Source of the DNA: Clostridia bacterium
GTDB lineage: Bacteria; Bacillota; Clostridia; Christensenellales; Aristaeellaceae
Assembly (NCBI GenBank): GCA_017469265.1
Contig: JAFUGS010000048.1
Coordinates: forward strand, 30,511-94,510
Reading direction: 5' to 3'
Length of the DNA stretch: 64,000 bases
In this document: positions 8,923-18,192 of the stretch, piece by piece
Position numbering within the stretch: the first letter of the stretch is position 1
How the letters are laid out: each line of letters starts with the position of its first letter
Notes under the pieces: model-generated
Seen by the model: only the letters and a program-made list of their open reading frames with translations
What the model was told of the DNA's origin: nothing
The model's database searches: none
Made by a program: the position numbers and the translations under genes

Positions 8923-9901
8923 GCCGCTCCTCCTTTCTCGCGTAGAAACAGCGAACCTGCTGTCCCGGGACGACTTCCTCCAGCGCCGGTTCCTCTTCCA
9001 GGCAGCGCTGCTGGCAGTATTTGCACCGCGGCGCGAACTTGCATCCCTTCGGCAGATCCAGCGGATGCGGAACCGCGCCGGGAATCGCGTCCAACCGCTC
9101 GTTCGTCGGCGTGTCCAGCCGCGGGATAGAAACCATCAGGCCTTCCGTATAGGGATGGGAGAACTCGCTCCGGGTGAAAATCGTCCGGGCCGGCGCCTTC
9201 TCCACCACCTGTCCGCAGTACATGACCGCCACGTCGTCCGCCATCTGGGCGATGACGCCCAGGTCGTGGGTAATGAAGAGGATGGATGTGCCGTGCTCCG
9301 CCTTCAGGTCGTTCATCAGCTTCAGGATCTGGGCCTGAATGGTCACATCCAGCGCCGTGGTGGGCTCGTCCGCGATCAGCAGCTTGGGCTGGCAGGCCAG
9401 CGCCATGGCGATCATGACCCGCTGCCGCATGCCGCCGGAAAGCTGATGGGGATACTGTTTCGCCACCGTCTCCGGGTTCGGGATTTTCACGTCCCGCAGC
9501 ATCTCGATCACCTTGGCCGCGGCTTCCTTCTTGCTCAGGCCCTGGTGAATGATGAAGGGCTCACTGACCTGCTTTTCCACCGTAAACACCGGATTCAGGC
9601 TGGTCATGGGCTCCTGGAAAATAACGGAAATCTCGTTCCCACGGACCTTTTCCATCTCGCTCTTGGACAGCTTTGACATATCCCGCCCGTTAAACATAAT
9701 GGAACCGGAATCGATATACCCGTTGCCATCCAGCAGCTGCAGAATGCTCATGGCGGAAACGCTTTTGCCGGAGCCGCTCTCCCCCACGACCCCCAGGGTG
9801 CGCCCGGGTTCCACGCTGTAGCTGACGTCGTTGACCGCCTTGACAATCCCTCTTTTGGTCGTAAAGAAGGTATGCAGGTGATTTAATTCCAAAAGTGCCA
9901 T
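8903..9901 (-). CDS. Oligopeptide ABC transporter ATP-binding protein (OppD type)
   Basis: OppD/DppD-type ATPase, partner of the OppF that follows. Walker A is GESGSGKS (40-47), the Q-loop is [12 protein letters not shown], the signature is [10 protein letters not shown] and Walker B is [12 protein letters not shown]. The C-terminal oligopeptide domain ([29 protein letters not shown]) contains Cys residues that may bind an iron-sulfur cluster, as in other Opp ATPases. Length 332 is standard. It starts 15 bp after oppC with AAGGAGGT as ribosome binding site. Confidence 0.93.
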   Translation of the reverse strand: MALLELNHLHTFFTTKRGIVKAVNDVSYSVEPGRTLGVVGESGSGKSVSAMSILQLLDGNGYIDSGSIMFNGRDMSKLSKSEMEKVRGNEISVIFQEPMTSLNPVFTVEKQVSEPFIIHQGLSKKEAAAKVIEMLRDVKIPNPETVAKQYPHQLSGGMRQRVMIAMALACQPKLLIADEPTTALDVTIQAQILKLMNDLKAEHGTSILFITHDLGVIAQMADDVAVMYCGQVVEKAPARTIFTRSEFSHPYTEGLMVSIPRLDTPTNERLDAIPGAVPHPLDLPKGCKFAPRCKYCQQRCLEEEPALEEVVPGQQVRCFYARKEERHANLSK

Positions 9902-9916
9902 ATCGCTGATACCTCC

Positions 9917-11782
9917 TTATCGTTCCTGGGATTTGGGATCCACCGCGTCCCGGAGCCCGTCGCCGATCATGTTGATGCAGATGGTGCAGATGCCGAAGAT
10001 CGTCGCCGGGAAGACCCACTGCCACCAGTACTGCTGAATGACCACGGAGTTGTTCGCGCCGGTCAGCAGGTTGCCCCAGGTGGGGGTGGGAAGCGGGATG
10101 CCGAAGCCCAGGTAGCTCAGGGTGCTTTCCGTCAGCATGCAGGTGGCGAAATCCAGCGTCATGGAAACCAGCAGCAGCGAAATCACGTTGGGCAGGATGT
10201 GCTTGAAAACGATCTGCCCCTCCCGGATACCCATGGCCTTGGCCGCCGTCACGTATTCCATTTCACGCTGCGCCAGAATCTGCGCGCGGACCAGCCGGCA
10301 GGTGGGCACCCAGGAAAGCACGCCCAGCACCACCATGATCAGGTACATCCGCTGGGTCGGATCCAGCCGGGTCCCGATCACGGCGGAAAGAATCATGGCG
10401 AAGGGAATAAACGGCAGGCCGCCCACGATTTCCGCGATACGCATGATCAGCAGGTCCGCTTTGCCGCCGAAATATCCCGCCAGGCCCCCCAGCACCACAC
10501 CCAGCAGCGTGGCGATGATCACGGAGATGGCGCCGACGGTCATGGTGACCCGGCCGCCGTTGACAATCCGGGTCAGCAGATCCCGGCCCAGGTTGTCCGT
10601 TCCCAGCAGGAAGCCGCTCAGCCCCCAGGTATGCAGCTGTCCGCCCGCGTCCACCGCGTAGTTCTGGAAGTTGCCGGTATAGATTTTCTGAATGCCGCTC
10701 AGCCCCGCGGGAACATCCGTCTGATGGTATTTGTTGTTGCCCCAGGAAACCACGGTTTCGTCCTCCAGCAGGGCGTCATAATGCGCCCGCCCGCCGTAGA
10801 TGGCGGTCACCTTCTGGCTGAAGGCCGGAACTTTCTTTTCTCCGCTGGTGGAGGAACCCCAGACATAGACTTCCCCGTCCGAGGTCAGGGCGGCCATGGA
10901 GCCGGAGGTCGCCGCGACGTCCACCACGGTTTTTCCCTCCAGGCCCGCCGGAATCGCCGCGAAGGGGCTTCCCTTGTCCTTGTAGCCCGCGTACGCCACC
11001 GTGCCGTCCTTCAGCAGGCAGATGTATTCGTTGGAGGTCAGCGCTACCTTTGCCACGTTCCCCTGGTACTGGCTGCGGATCTTGATATCCGCCATATTCG
11101 TGTTGCCCCAGAGGTACAGGGTTCCGTCCGAGGACAGGGCAGCGGAAAACTGATTGCTGGCTTCCAGCTGAATGATGTCCCAGTTCTCGCTTTTCTCCCC
11201 CTTGGCCGCGGCCTTCATGGCCTTGGTCATGTCGGAGGAGAACTTGGCCTGCTGCAGCCGGGTATTGCCCCAGACGTAGATCTGCCCGTCGCTGCTCAGC
11301 GCCACGGCATGGTCCTCGCCCGCGGCCAGCTGAACGATGTCGGCTTCCTGAACTTCCTTCGGAATGTTGGCGATATCCACCTTATCCGTGATCCGGGTAT
11401 AGCCCCAGGCATGGATTTTTCCGTCCGTCGCGACCCCGATGCCGTAGGTCCGGCCGGCGGCGATATCCACGATGTTGCCGTTCATTTCCTGCGGTACGGC
11501 CATGAAGTCGCTGGACGGCGGCAGGTTGATCAGGGTGGAATCCTGCTCGGACAGGTCCAGCACCCAGTAGTTCGGCCCGATCAGCACGAACAGGAAGATC
11601 AGGATAAACCCGGTCAGGCCGATCCGGACGGTTCTCTTGGAGAAAAACGCCCTGGCCATAGTCCGGAAAGGGGTCTGCACCTGCTCTTCCTTCATGATGT
11701 CCCGGACTTCCTGGTCATGTCCCAGGAAGGTACGCTTGAACCAGCGCGTCAGGAAGAAGCCTTTCTTGGGGGTATTGCTCAT
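9917..11782 (-). CDS. Oligopeptide ABC transporter permease (OppC type) carrying a seven-repeat RCC1-like beta-propeller
   Basis: An OppC/DppC permease with a large unusual insert. From ATG 11782 (AAAGGAGG eight bases upstream) it has a cytoplasmic N-terminus and the first membrane helix (about 53-73, IGLTGFILIFLFVLIGPNYW). About 290 residues (103-388) then hold seven RCC1-type repeats of the pattern V-x-x-A-A-G-x-x-H-A-V-A-L-x-x-D-G-x-V-x-x-W-G. Examples are VQLAAGEDHAVALSSDGQIY with VWGNT, and VDVAATSGSMAALTSDGEVY with VWGSS. The normal permease resumes at LLGTDNLGRDLLTRIVNGGR (about 393) with five more helices and the EAA loop (AAKAMGIREGQIVFKHILP). In OppC topology the insert lies outside the membrane. 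The usual length is about 300; here it is 621. The frame is open throughout, so it is a true fusion and not a frameshift. Confidence 0.92.
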   Translation of the reverse strand: MSNTPKKGFFLTRWFKRTFLGHDQEVRDIMKEEQVQTPFRTMARAFFSKRTVRIGLTGFILIFLFVLIGPNYWVLDLSEQDSTLINLPPSSDFMAVPQEMNGNIVDIAAGRTYGIGVATDGKIHAWGYTRITDKVDIANIPKEVQEADIVQLAAGEDHAVALSSDGQIYVWGNTRLQQAKFSSDMTKAMKAAAKGEKSENWDIIQLEASNQFSAALSSDGTLYLWGNTNMADIKIRSQYQGNVAKVALTSNEYICLLKDGTVAYAGYKDKGSPFAAIPAGLEGKTVVDVAATSGSMAALTSDGEVYVWGSSTSGEKKVPAFSQKVTAIYGGRAHYDALLEDETVVSWGNNKYHQTDVPAGLSGIQKIYTGNFQNYAVDAGGQLHTWGLSGFLLGTDNLGRDLLTRIVNGGRVTMTVGAISVIIATLLGVVLGGLAGYFGGKADLLIMRIAEIVGGLPFIPFAMILSAVIGTRLDPTQRMYLIMVVLGVLSWVPTCRLVRAQILAQREMEYVTAAKAMGIREGQIVFKHILPNVISLLLVSMTLDFATCMLTESTLSYLGFGIPLPTPTWGNLLTGANNSVVIQQYWWQWVFPATIFGICTICINMIGDGLRDAVDPKSQER

Positions 11783-11799
11783 ACGCTCTTCCTCCTTTC

Positions 11800-12819
11800 T
11801 CACTTGTCCACCCGAACCCGGGGATCCACCAGGCCATAGCTGATGTCGATCAGCAGCGACCCGATCAGGGAAACAATGGAATAGAACATCTGGATGGCCA
11901 GCACCAGCTCAAAGTCCAGGTTGTTCAGCCCCTGCCAGTACAGCTTGCCCATACCGTTGAGCGAGAAGGTATTCTCGATAATCACGGAGCCCGAGAAGAT
12001 GCTCAGGAACCAGCCCAGGATGCTGGTGATGACCGGCAGCAGGGCGTTCCGCCAGGCATGGGAGTAGATGACCACCTTTTCCTTCAGTCCCTTGGCCCGG
12101 GCCGTGCGGATGTAGTCCATGCTCAGGGCGTCGATCATGGCGGACCGGACGTAGCGCGTCATACCGCCCAGGGAGCCGAAGGTCATGACAATCACGGGCA
12201 GCGTAATGTGGTACAGCTTGTCCGTGAATTCCTCCCAGCTGTTCGCGTAGGTCGCGCCGGCGGTCTTGGTTCCCATCACGGGGAAGATCCGCCACACGAT
12301 GCAGAACAGGAACATAAAGATCAGCGCGATGATATAAATCGGGATGGAATAGCCCAGCATGGTCACCACCTGGGTCGCGGAATCAAAGCGCTTCCCCTTG
12401 TGCACCGCGCAGTAGATGCCCAGTGGAATGGTGATCCCCAGGGAAAGAATCGTGGAGAAAATATTGATAAAGATGGTATTGCTCATCGGGGCCTTGATGA
12501 CCTCGATCACGTTCTGCTTGTACAGATTGGAGTAGCCGAAATTGCCCTGGAAGACGCCGTTAAAGGTGCCGTCCATATCCTTCCACAGCCCGATCCATCG
12601 CAGGTATCGGACGATCAGCGGATCGTCCAGGCCCATCTGGACCCGCAGGCGGCGGTACGCGGCTTCATACTCGTCGGGCTTCATGTTTCTGCGCTGAGGC
12701 TCCAGTTCCTGCCGGGCCGGATCCGAAGGGATCAGGTTGTACAGGGAAAACATCAGCAGAGAAACAATCAAAAAGACCACAACGATGTAGACAAGACGTT
12801 TCAGAATATACTTGCCCAT
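11800..12819 (-). CDS. Oligopeptide ABC transporter permease (OppB type)
   Basis: OppB/DppB permease with six membrane helices. The first is MGKYILKRLVYIVVVFLIVS. The EAA loop is DYIRTARAKGLKEKVVIYSH and the C-terminus is ISYGLVDPRVRVDK. ATG 12819 has GGGGAG upstream; an earlier in-frame ATG at 12864 lacks a site. Length about 339, slightly longer than typical because of the first extracytoplasmic loop (PARQELEPQRRNMKPDEYEA). It is the first permease after the oppA gene and is separated from it by two RNA hairpins. Confidence 0.92.
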   Translation of the reverse strand: MGKYILKRLVYIVVVFLIVSLLMFSLYNLIPSDPARQELEPQRRNMKPDEYEAAYRRLRVQMGLDDPLIVRYLRWIGLWKDMDGTFNGVFQGNFGYSNLYKQNVIEVIKAPMSNTIFINIFSTILSLGITIPLGIYCAVHKGKRFDSATQVVTMLGYSIPIYIIALIFMFLFCIVWRIFPVMGTKTAGATYANSWEEFTDKLYHITLPVIVMTFGSLGGMTRYVRSAMIDALSMDYIRTARAKGLKEKVVIYSHAWRNALLPVITSILGWFLSIFSGSVIIENTFSLNGMGKLYWQGLNNLDFELVLAIQMFYSIVSLIGSLLIDISYGLVDPRVRVDK

Positions 12820-12857
12820 GTGGTTCTCCCCTTCTTCAGGTGATAATCGATGTGCCA

Positions 12858-12908
12858 TGCACAATGCCTGGAAGGCACGCGGAACTGCCGTCTCTCAGGC
12901 ATTATGCA
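12858..12908 (-). other. Long inverted repeat between oppA and oppB
   Basis: The arms at 12858-12870 and 12896-12908 pair over 13 bp in the minus-strand RNA, with one G-U pair. It lies between the GC-rich terminator and oppB, where a hairpin could protect or uncouple the oppA message. Confidence 0.55.
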
Positions 12909-12930
12909 CGACAGCGCTTGAACGTTACGA

Positions 12931-12960
12931 AAGGGGCGGGTCCCGGAAGACCCGCCCCAA
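12931..12960 (-). terminator. Intercistronic terminator or attenuator after oppA
   Basis: A perfect GGGGCGGGTC/GACCCGCCCC stem (12933-12942 with 12949-12958) follows the oppA stop. On the minus strand only TTTCGT follows, so termination is probably partial. This would give more binding protein than permease, as is common in opp operons. Confidence 0.65.
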
Positions 12961-12981
12961 AGACGGATTGATTTTCAGGAA

Positions 12982-14904
12982 TTATTCCGCAATTGTCGCG
13001 TACAGGATGGCCTGCTCGAAATTCCAGAAAGTATCCTGCGTGTAGTTCTCCAGCCAGTCCGGATACATGGAGATATACACGTTGCTGTACAGCGGCACCT
13101 GGGGCAGCTGCTCGTTCCAGCGCAGCTCATAGGCCTTCCAGATTTCCATGTAGGCGTCCACATCGCCGCTTTCCACGCCGTACACCATGTCCATGGACAG
13201 CTTGTCGATCTCCGGATCGTACAGGCGGCTCACGTTGTAGCCCTGGGCGATCATGTCGGGATCCTGGGTCCACTCGTAGGACTGGTCGAAGGCCGGGTTG
13301 AAGTTGTTCGCCAGGTTGAACAGGCAGTAGGTGGGCACACCGTACTTGTCGCCCTGGGTCGCGTCACGGTAGTAGTAGTTCAGCAGTTCGGTGAAGGTCA
13401 TCACCTGCTGATTGATCTCGATACCGGCAGCCTTGGTCTGCTCGCCGTTGGCCAGCATGACCGCCAGCAGGTCGGACACGGAGTTGCCGTCAGAAGAGGA
13501 CCAGTCCAGCTTCAGGGGCATCAGGATGCGGCCGTCGTCCAGGGTCACGTTGTACTGATAGGTACCGGCCTGCTCGGGGGTAACTTCCTTCCAGCGGACG
13601 CCTTCCACGTAGTCAGAGCCGTCTTCCGCCAGCACCCAGCCGTCATCGATCAGGGTCTGCACCGCGGCGTCGGGATCGTAGGGGTAGGTGTTCAGGTTCT
13701 CATTCAGCCACTCTTCCGCCATCTGCGCCTGCCACAGGCCGGTGCCGTACTGGCTGTTGACGACGCCGCCCCAGCCCTGGCAGAAGGTGTTCGCAAACTC
13801 GTTCCGGTCCAGCAGCTGGGCGATCGCATGACGCACCGCCACAAACTGGGTGGGACCGAAGTCGCAGGAGAAGTGCAGGAAGCCGTAGCCGGCGCGGTCG
13901 AACTGCACGTAGTTGAAGCCGTAGCCCAGGGCTTCCTTCACGGACTCATCCTCGATGATGTCCATGGCGGTGTTGACCTGCGCGCCATCGGTGATGGTGT
14001 CGTAGAAGTTGAAGCCGCCGGTCTTGATGGCGTCCGCCCAGGTGGCGTCTTCCGCGCGCAGCACGACGATCTTCTTGATCGCGGGCTTCTGGCCTTCGAA
14101 GTTGCCGGCGTAGTTCTCGTTGGCAACCAGGGTCGCCTGCTTGGCGGCCACATCGTATTCAATCAGGTTGTAGGGGCCGGCGGTGACACGGTCTTCACCC
14201 GCGTGGAAGCGGCTGTAGTCCAGCGCCTTCTGCACGCTCTCGGTGGTGTAGCCGGTCAGGTAGGCGCCTTCGCCGTCGTCCTTCACTTCGATGCCCTCGC
14301 CCAGCCAGTAGCTCAGCTTGAAGGGAGCGAACTGCGCGTAAGCGGCGTCATAGAAGTAAGGAACCTTGTCGGCCACGATCTGCACGCTCATGGTGTAGTC
14401 GTCCAGAATGCGGATGCCGGACACGGTGGAGGCGGTTTCATCGTAGTATTCCTGGCCGCCCACGTAGGTCAGATAGCCGGTCAGCTTCGCGCCCACATCG
14501 GTGCTCAGCTTGGAGCTGGAGAACACGGGATACCACACGAAGTCGTAGATGTTGATGGGATCGCCGTTGTTATAGGTCAGGCCTTCCTTCACCTTGATCA
14601 CGAAGGTCTTGGTGCCGTCTTCGTTCATCGTGCCTTCGATGCTCTCGGTGACGGTGGGGTTGGTCACATAAGCGCCGCCCTGGTCGGTCACGACGGTGTA
14701 ATAATCCGTCGACAGATCACGCAGCATTTTGTCCGTCGCGTTGTTGGTGTACCAGGCACCGGGGGCAAAGTCGCCGCCGATTTCGGTGGTCGCGCCATAC
14801 ACGATGGTGCCCTTCTCTTCCGCAGGGGCAGCGTCCTCGGCTACCGCCGCGGTCATGGTCAGCGCCATCATCACGGCCAGAAGAATCGCAAGAAACTTCT
14901 TCAT
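12982..14904 (-). CDS. Oligopeptide ABC transporter substrate-binding protein (family 5, OppA type)
   Basis: Extracellular binding protein delivering peptides to the OppBCDF complex encoded next to it. It has a signal peptide (MKKFLAILLAVMMALTMTAA) with a likely signal peptidase I site AVA-ED and no lipobox cysteine. SBP family 5 features include YNNGDPINIYDFVWYPVFSS, AGPYNLIEYDVAAKQATLVA and NFNPAFDQSYEW. Length 640 is in the range for large OppA proteins. It is transcribed first from a strong promoter (14966-14994) and ends at a terminator-like stem. TACAGGAGG precedes the ATG. Confidence 0.92.
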   Translation of the reverse strand: MKKFLAILLAVMMALTMTAAVAEDAAPAEEKGTIVYGATTEIGGDFAPGAWYTNNATDKMLRDLSTDYYTVVTDQGGAYVTNPTVTESIEGTMNEDGTKTFVIKVKEGLTYNNGDPINIYDFVWYPVFSSSKLSTDVGAKLTGYLTYVGGQEYYDETASTVSGIRILDDYTMSVQIVADKVPYFYDAAYAQFAPFKLSYWLGEGIEVKDDGEGAYLTGYTTESVQKALDYSRFHAGEDRVTAGPYNLIEYDVAAKQATLVANENYAGNFEGQKPAIKKIVVLRAEDATWADAIKTGGFNFYDTITDGAQVNTAMDIIEDESVKEALGYGFNYVQFDRAGYGFLHFSCDFGPTQFVAVRHAIAQLLDRNEFANTFCQGWGGVVNSQYGTGLWQAQMAEEWLNENLNTYPYDPDAAVQTLIDDGWVLAEDGSDYVEGVRWKEVTPEQAGTYQYNVTLDDGRILMPLKLDWSSSDGNSVSDLLAVMLANGEQTKAAGIEINQQVMTFTELLNYYYRDATQGDKYGVPTYCLFNLANNFNPAFDQSYEWTQDPDMIAQGYNVSRLYDPEIDKLSMDMVYGVESGDVDAYMEIWKAYELRWNEQLPQVPLYSNVYISMYPDWLENYTQDTFWNFEQAILYATIAE

Positions 14905-14965
14905 AGGTTAAACCTCCTGTATTTTTTTTCCGGAAAGCCGAATGGATTCCCGAAAGATTTGAATG

Positions 14966-14994
14966 ATTCTATCAATTTTGCCCATCTTTTGCAA
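14966..14994 (-). promoter_or_regulatory. Sigma-A type promoter for the first opp operon
   Basis: On the minus strand, TTGCAA (14989-14994), 17 bp and TAGAAT (14966-14971). oppA starts about 60 bp downstream. Confidence 0.75.
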
Positions 14995-15027
14995 GCGGTT
15001 TTCCCTGCCTTCCGCAAACCGGGTACC

Positions 15028-15082
15028 AAAAAACAGAAAAAATACACCCGCGGTACGACGCGGGTGTATTTTTTCTGTTTTT
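15028..15082. terminator. Bidirectional terminator
   Basis: A perfect inverted repeat with 24-base arms (15028-15052 with 15059-15082) has the GC core ACACCCGCG/CGCGGGTGT and A and T runs on both sides. It ends the M42 peptidase transcript and lies just upstream of the opp promoter. Confidence 0.85.
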
Positions 15083-15155
15083 CAGCAGACGGCTCCCGGT
15101 TCAGGCCACGCCCGTTGTCCGCCGGACTGCGGCGTGCCCTGGTGGACGGCTTCCC

Positions 15156-16202
15156 TTATTCCGCCACGATATAAGCCATGGTCAGGTCATAGGTGTTCCG
15201 CAGGCCGTCAATATGGGTCCGCTCGTACCCGTGGCTGTTGGAGGTGCCGGGGCCGATGGCCGCGTGGCGCACATCGTATCCCGCCAGCACGGATCCGTCC
15301 CCGTCCGTGCCGTAGTGGGGCGTAAACACGTCCATGACATAGTCCAGCCCCTTTTCCTTCGCGATCCTCCGCAGCTCCGCGGTCATCTCGCTGTGGTAGG
15401 GGAAGCGGCTGTCCTTGGCAAAGATGGAAACCTTGTGCTCCTCGGAGTTCTGGTCCGGCCCGGTGGGGGCAATGTCCAGGCAGAGGATATCCTTCACGCC
15501 CTCCGGCAGCCAGGTGGTGCCATGGCCGATTTCCTCATAGGCCCCGAAATAGAACAGCACCTTGCGGTTCAGCTTCAGCCCTTTTTCCCGGATGGTTTTC
15601 ATCGCGGTCAGCATCACGGCCACGCAGGCCTTGTCGTCCACAAACCGGCTCTTGATATACCCGCCGGAGGTGGTGAAGCGGGGCTCCAGCCCCAGGTAGT
15701 CCCCGGTCTCAATGCCCAGGGCCCGGGTATCCTCCGCGCTGTGCACCGGCATGTCCAGCGTGACGCAGACATTGGTCCGGAAGTCGCCCAGCACGGTCCG
15801 CAGCTCCTCCTCCGTCACGTGGATGGAGTTCGGAATCCGGTTGACCGTTCCGGTATAAACCCGGCCGTCGCCGGTGTAAACGCGCACGTTCTCCGTCACG
15901 CAGTAGAAGGGATAGAGACCGCCCACCGGGCAGACGTTCAGCGTGCCGTCCGCGTTGATCTTCCGGACCATCAGGCCGATGTCATCCAGGTGCGCCGAAA
16001 CCACCAGGGGATTTCCTTCCCCGCCCAGATCGGCGATGACGCCGCCCTTGTGGGTTTCCCGCGCCTCATAGCCCAGAGCCCGGATCTCCTTCACCATCCA
16101 GTCCTGAATCTCCCGGAACTGGCCCGTGGTGGAATCGATGGCCAGCAGCTTCTGAAAATAGTCCAGGCAGCCGTTTTCATCAAAAAAATACATGTTCTCC
16201 AT
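15156..16202 (-). CDS. M42 family metallo-aminopeptidase
   Basis: A cytoplasmic dinuclear zinc aminopeptidase of the M42 family (PepA/FrvX/TET type) that trims peptides. Metal ligands are visible in VVSAHLDDIG (His and Asp), SRFVDDKACVAVML (bridging Asp), the catalytic pair in YFGAYEEIGHG, CLDIAPTG and the late His in NSHGYERTHIDGL. Length about 348 is normal. ATG 16202 (GGAAGAAGGA upstream) gives the standard start; an in-frame ATG at 16505 adds about 100 unrelated residues and precedes the promoter. It lies between two peptide import operons and plausibly digests what they bring in. Confidence 0.92.
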   Translation of the reverse strand: MENMYFFDENGCLDYFQKLLAIDSTTGQFREIQDWMVKEIRALGYEARETHKGGVIADLGGEGNPLVVSAHLDDIGLMVRKINADGTLNVCPVGGLYPFYCVTENVRVYTGDGRVYTGTVNRIPNSIHVTEEELRTVLGDFRTNVCVTLDMPVHSAEDTRALGIETGDYLGLEPRFTTSGGYIKSRFVDDKACVAVMLTAMKTIREKGLKLNRKVLFYFGAYEEIGHGTTWLPEGVKDILCLDIAPTGPDQNSEEHKVSIFAKDSRFPYHSEMTAELRRIAKEKGLDYVMDVFTPHYGTDGDGSVLAGYDVRHAAIGPGTSNSHGYERTHIDGLRNTYDLTMAYIVAE

Positions 16203-16302
16203 TCCTTCTTCCTTGTCGGATTTTGTCCGGATCCGGCCGCGGTTCCGGCCGTCCACACCGGTCCCCTTTCCCGCTTCTCTTCCGGACCCGTTTCCGTCCC
16301 GG

Positions 16303-16331
16303 ATTATAGCAGGGAAAAAGTTTCGCCGCAA
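16303..16331 (-). promoter_or_regulatory. Promoter for the M42 aminopeptidase
   Basis: On the minus strand, TTGCGG (16326-16331), 17 bp, TATAAT (16303-16308), about 100 bp before the ATG at 16202. Confidence 0.7.
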
Positions 16332-16404
16332 GCCTTCATAGATTTCACCGTGGAAAACCGCATTGGCACCATGCTTTTTGTTTCTGCTTTCCCGCCCGTC
16401 GTTG

Positions 16405-16436
16405 AAAAGGGGCTGTGATTTTTTCACAGCCCCTGT
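16405..16436 (-). terminator. Terminator after the second oppA
   Basis: GGGGCTGTGA (16409-16418) pairs with TCACAGCCCC (16424-16433). On the minus strand it is followed by TTTTC. It ends the second opp operon. Confidence 0.75.
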
Positions 16437-16456
16437 CGTTATCATCAGTCGATCAC

Positions 16457-18121
16457 TTACTTGTTGGTGGCATTGTAGAACATGAAGTATCCAAGAGGTG
16501 TCCACATCACATTCTTCAGTTCAGGCTTGATCGCGTAAGTCTGGGTGTAGAAGTAGATCGGCGCGATGCAGAATCCGCCTTCCGTGAAAATCATGTTTTC
16601 CGCCTGCATCATCAGCGCGTCACGTTCTTCCCCGCCGGGCAGGGTCTTGATCTGGTTGATCAGCGCGCCGTATTCCTCGCTGTTCCAGTTGGAATAGTTG
16701 TAGGAATTACCGGGGGCGAACAGCTCCAGGTAGGTGATCGCGTCGTTATAGTCGGCGATCCAGCCCAGACGGGCCAGGCCGAACTTACCCTCGCCCAGGT
16801 TGTTGGTGTAGGTCTGCCATTCGGAGTTGTTCAGCACCATATTCAGGCCCAGCACATCCTTCACGTCGCTCTGCACTGCTTCGGCAATCGCCTTGTGGGT
16901 TTCGGAGGTGTTGAATTCGTAGCTGATGGTGGTATTTACGTCATAGCCATCCGCCACGGCTTCCTCTACCAGTTTCTTGGCCAGTTCGCAGCGCTCGGAA
17001 TAAAGATCCAAATCAAAATCCGGATAGGCTTCCGCCAGCCAGTTATACATCGGGGAACCAATCATTTCCGTCCATTCCTGGTTCTTGCTGTCCAGAATAC
17101 CGGCAGCGACAATGCCGGTCGCCGGCGCCTGCCCGCCCTGGGTGACGTCTTCCACGATATGATCCCGGTCAATGGCCAGCGAAATCGCGGCACGGATCCG
17201 CCAGTCCGGAACATTATCGCAGGAAACATACAGATAATAGGTGCCGATCTGGTCAGCGACAAACGCCGTTCCATCGGCCTTCATCTGAGAGATCTGCTCA
17301 GCGGTCAGGCTGTCAAAGAACATGTACTCGCCGGCATCGAAAGCCGCCTTCATTGCGGTGTTGCTGTCGGACAGATACCAGGTGATGGAATCCGGAACGA
17401 TGTTCGCGGCATCATAGTACTTTTCGTTGCGGACCATCTTGATGTAGCTGTCGTGCACCCACTCAGAGTATACGAAAGCGCCGTTGGAAACGATATTTTC
17501 CACGTTGGTCCATTCCGCGCCGTACTTTTCCACGATGTCCTGACGCACAGGCACCAGGGAGGAGAAAGAGCACAGGCCCAGGAAATAAGGAGTCGCCACT
17601 TCCAGGGTCACTTCCAGCGTCTTGTCATCCAGGGCCTTCACCGCCAGCTCGGAGGGCTCCTTCTCACCCGCCTGGATCTCAGCGGCGTTCAGCACGATAT
17701 GATCCAGGATGTAGCCATAGTCGGAAGCGGTGGCGGGATCCACGATCCGCTGCCAGCTGTAAACGAAATCCTGCGCCTTTACGGGTTCACCGTCAGACCA
17801 GAAAATGTCGTCCCGCAGCACAAAGGTGTACACCAGCCCGTCATCGGACACGGTATAGCTCTGCGCCTGGCCATAATCCGTGCTGGCCAGGAACACGTTT
17901 TCACTCTCAGAGGCCTTGGAATCCAGCATCACATACTTCATCAGGCCTTCGAAGGCATGCTGTGTGTAAGTGGATCCATCCACGGAGCTGATGGTGTTGG
18001 GGTCGATGGTTTCCGGCTCGGAAGCGATGCACGCCGTCAGATCCACCGTGGCATCTTCAGCCACCGCGAAAAGAGGCAGGAACAGGCTCAGCGCCAGAAC
18101 CAGAGCAAGAAGCTTTCTCAT
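16457..18121 (-). CDS. Peptide ABC transporter substrate-binding protein (family 5, OppA type)
   Basis: Binding protein of the second Opp operon. The AGGAGG site sits nine bases before ATG 18121, so I start there. The two upstream in-frame ATGs (18130 directly abuts the site, 18196 lies before it) are less likely. The signal peptide is MRKLLALVLALSLFLPLFAVA, with no lipobox at the cleavage point. The family 5 pattern is clear: ACIASEPETIDPNTISSVDG, FVLRDDIFWSDGEPVKAQDF, NEKYYDAANI, AISLAIDRDHI and LARLGWIADYNDAITYLELF, the last being typical of OppA-like peptide binders. It is last in its operon, unlike the first system, and is followed by a terminator. Confidence 0.93.
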   Translation of the reverse strand: MRKLLALVLALSLFLPLFAVAEDATVDLTACIASEPETIDPNTISSVDGSTYTQHAFEGLMKYVMLDSKASESENVFLASTDYGQAQSYTVSDDGLVYTFVLRDDIFWSDGEPVKAQDFVYSWQRIVDPATASDYGYILDHIVLNAAEIQAGEKEPSELAVKALDDKTLEVTLEVATPYFLGLCSFSSLVPVRQDIVEKYGAEWTNVENIVSNGAFVYSEWVHDSYIKMVRNEKYYDAANIVPDSITWYLSDSNTAMKAAFDAGEYMFFDSLTAEQISQMKADGTAFVADQIGTYYLYVSCDNVPDWRIRAAISLAIDRDHIVEDVTQGGQAPATGIVAAGILDSKNQEWTEMIGSPMYNWLAEAYPDFDLDLYSERCELAKKLVEEAVADGYDVNTTISYEFNTSETHKAIAEAVQSDVKDVLGLNMVLNNSEWQTYTNNLGEGKFGLARLGWIADYNDAITYLELFAPGNSYNYSNWNSEEYGALINQIKTLPGGEERDALMMQAENMIFTEGGFCIAPIYFYTQTYAIKPELKNVMWTPLGYFMFYNATNK

Positions 18122-18192
18122 GGGGTTCATCCTCCTGATAAAATATTTATCTATACGCCCTTTGGGCGCATAAACCGAAACGCGGACCGGCA

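Noticed and set aside
12858-12908. tRNA-like stem-loop
   Set aside because: It is a single long stem with no cloverleaf, anticodon arm or T-arm sequence.
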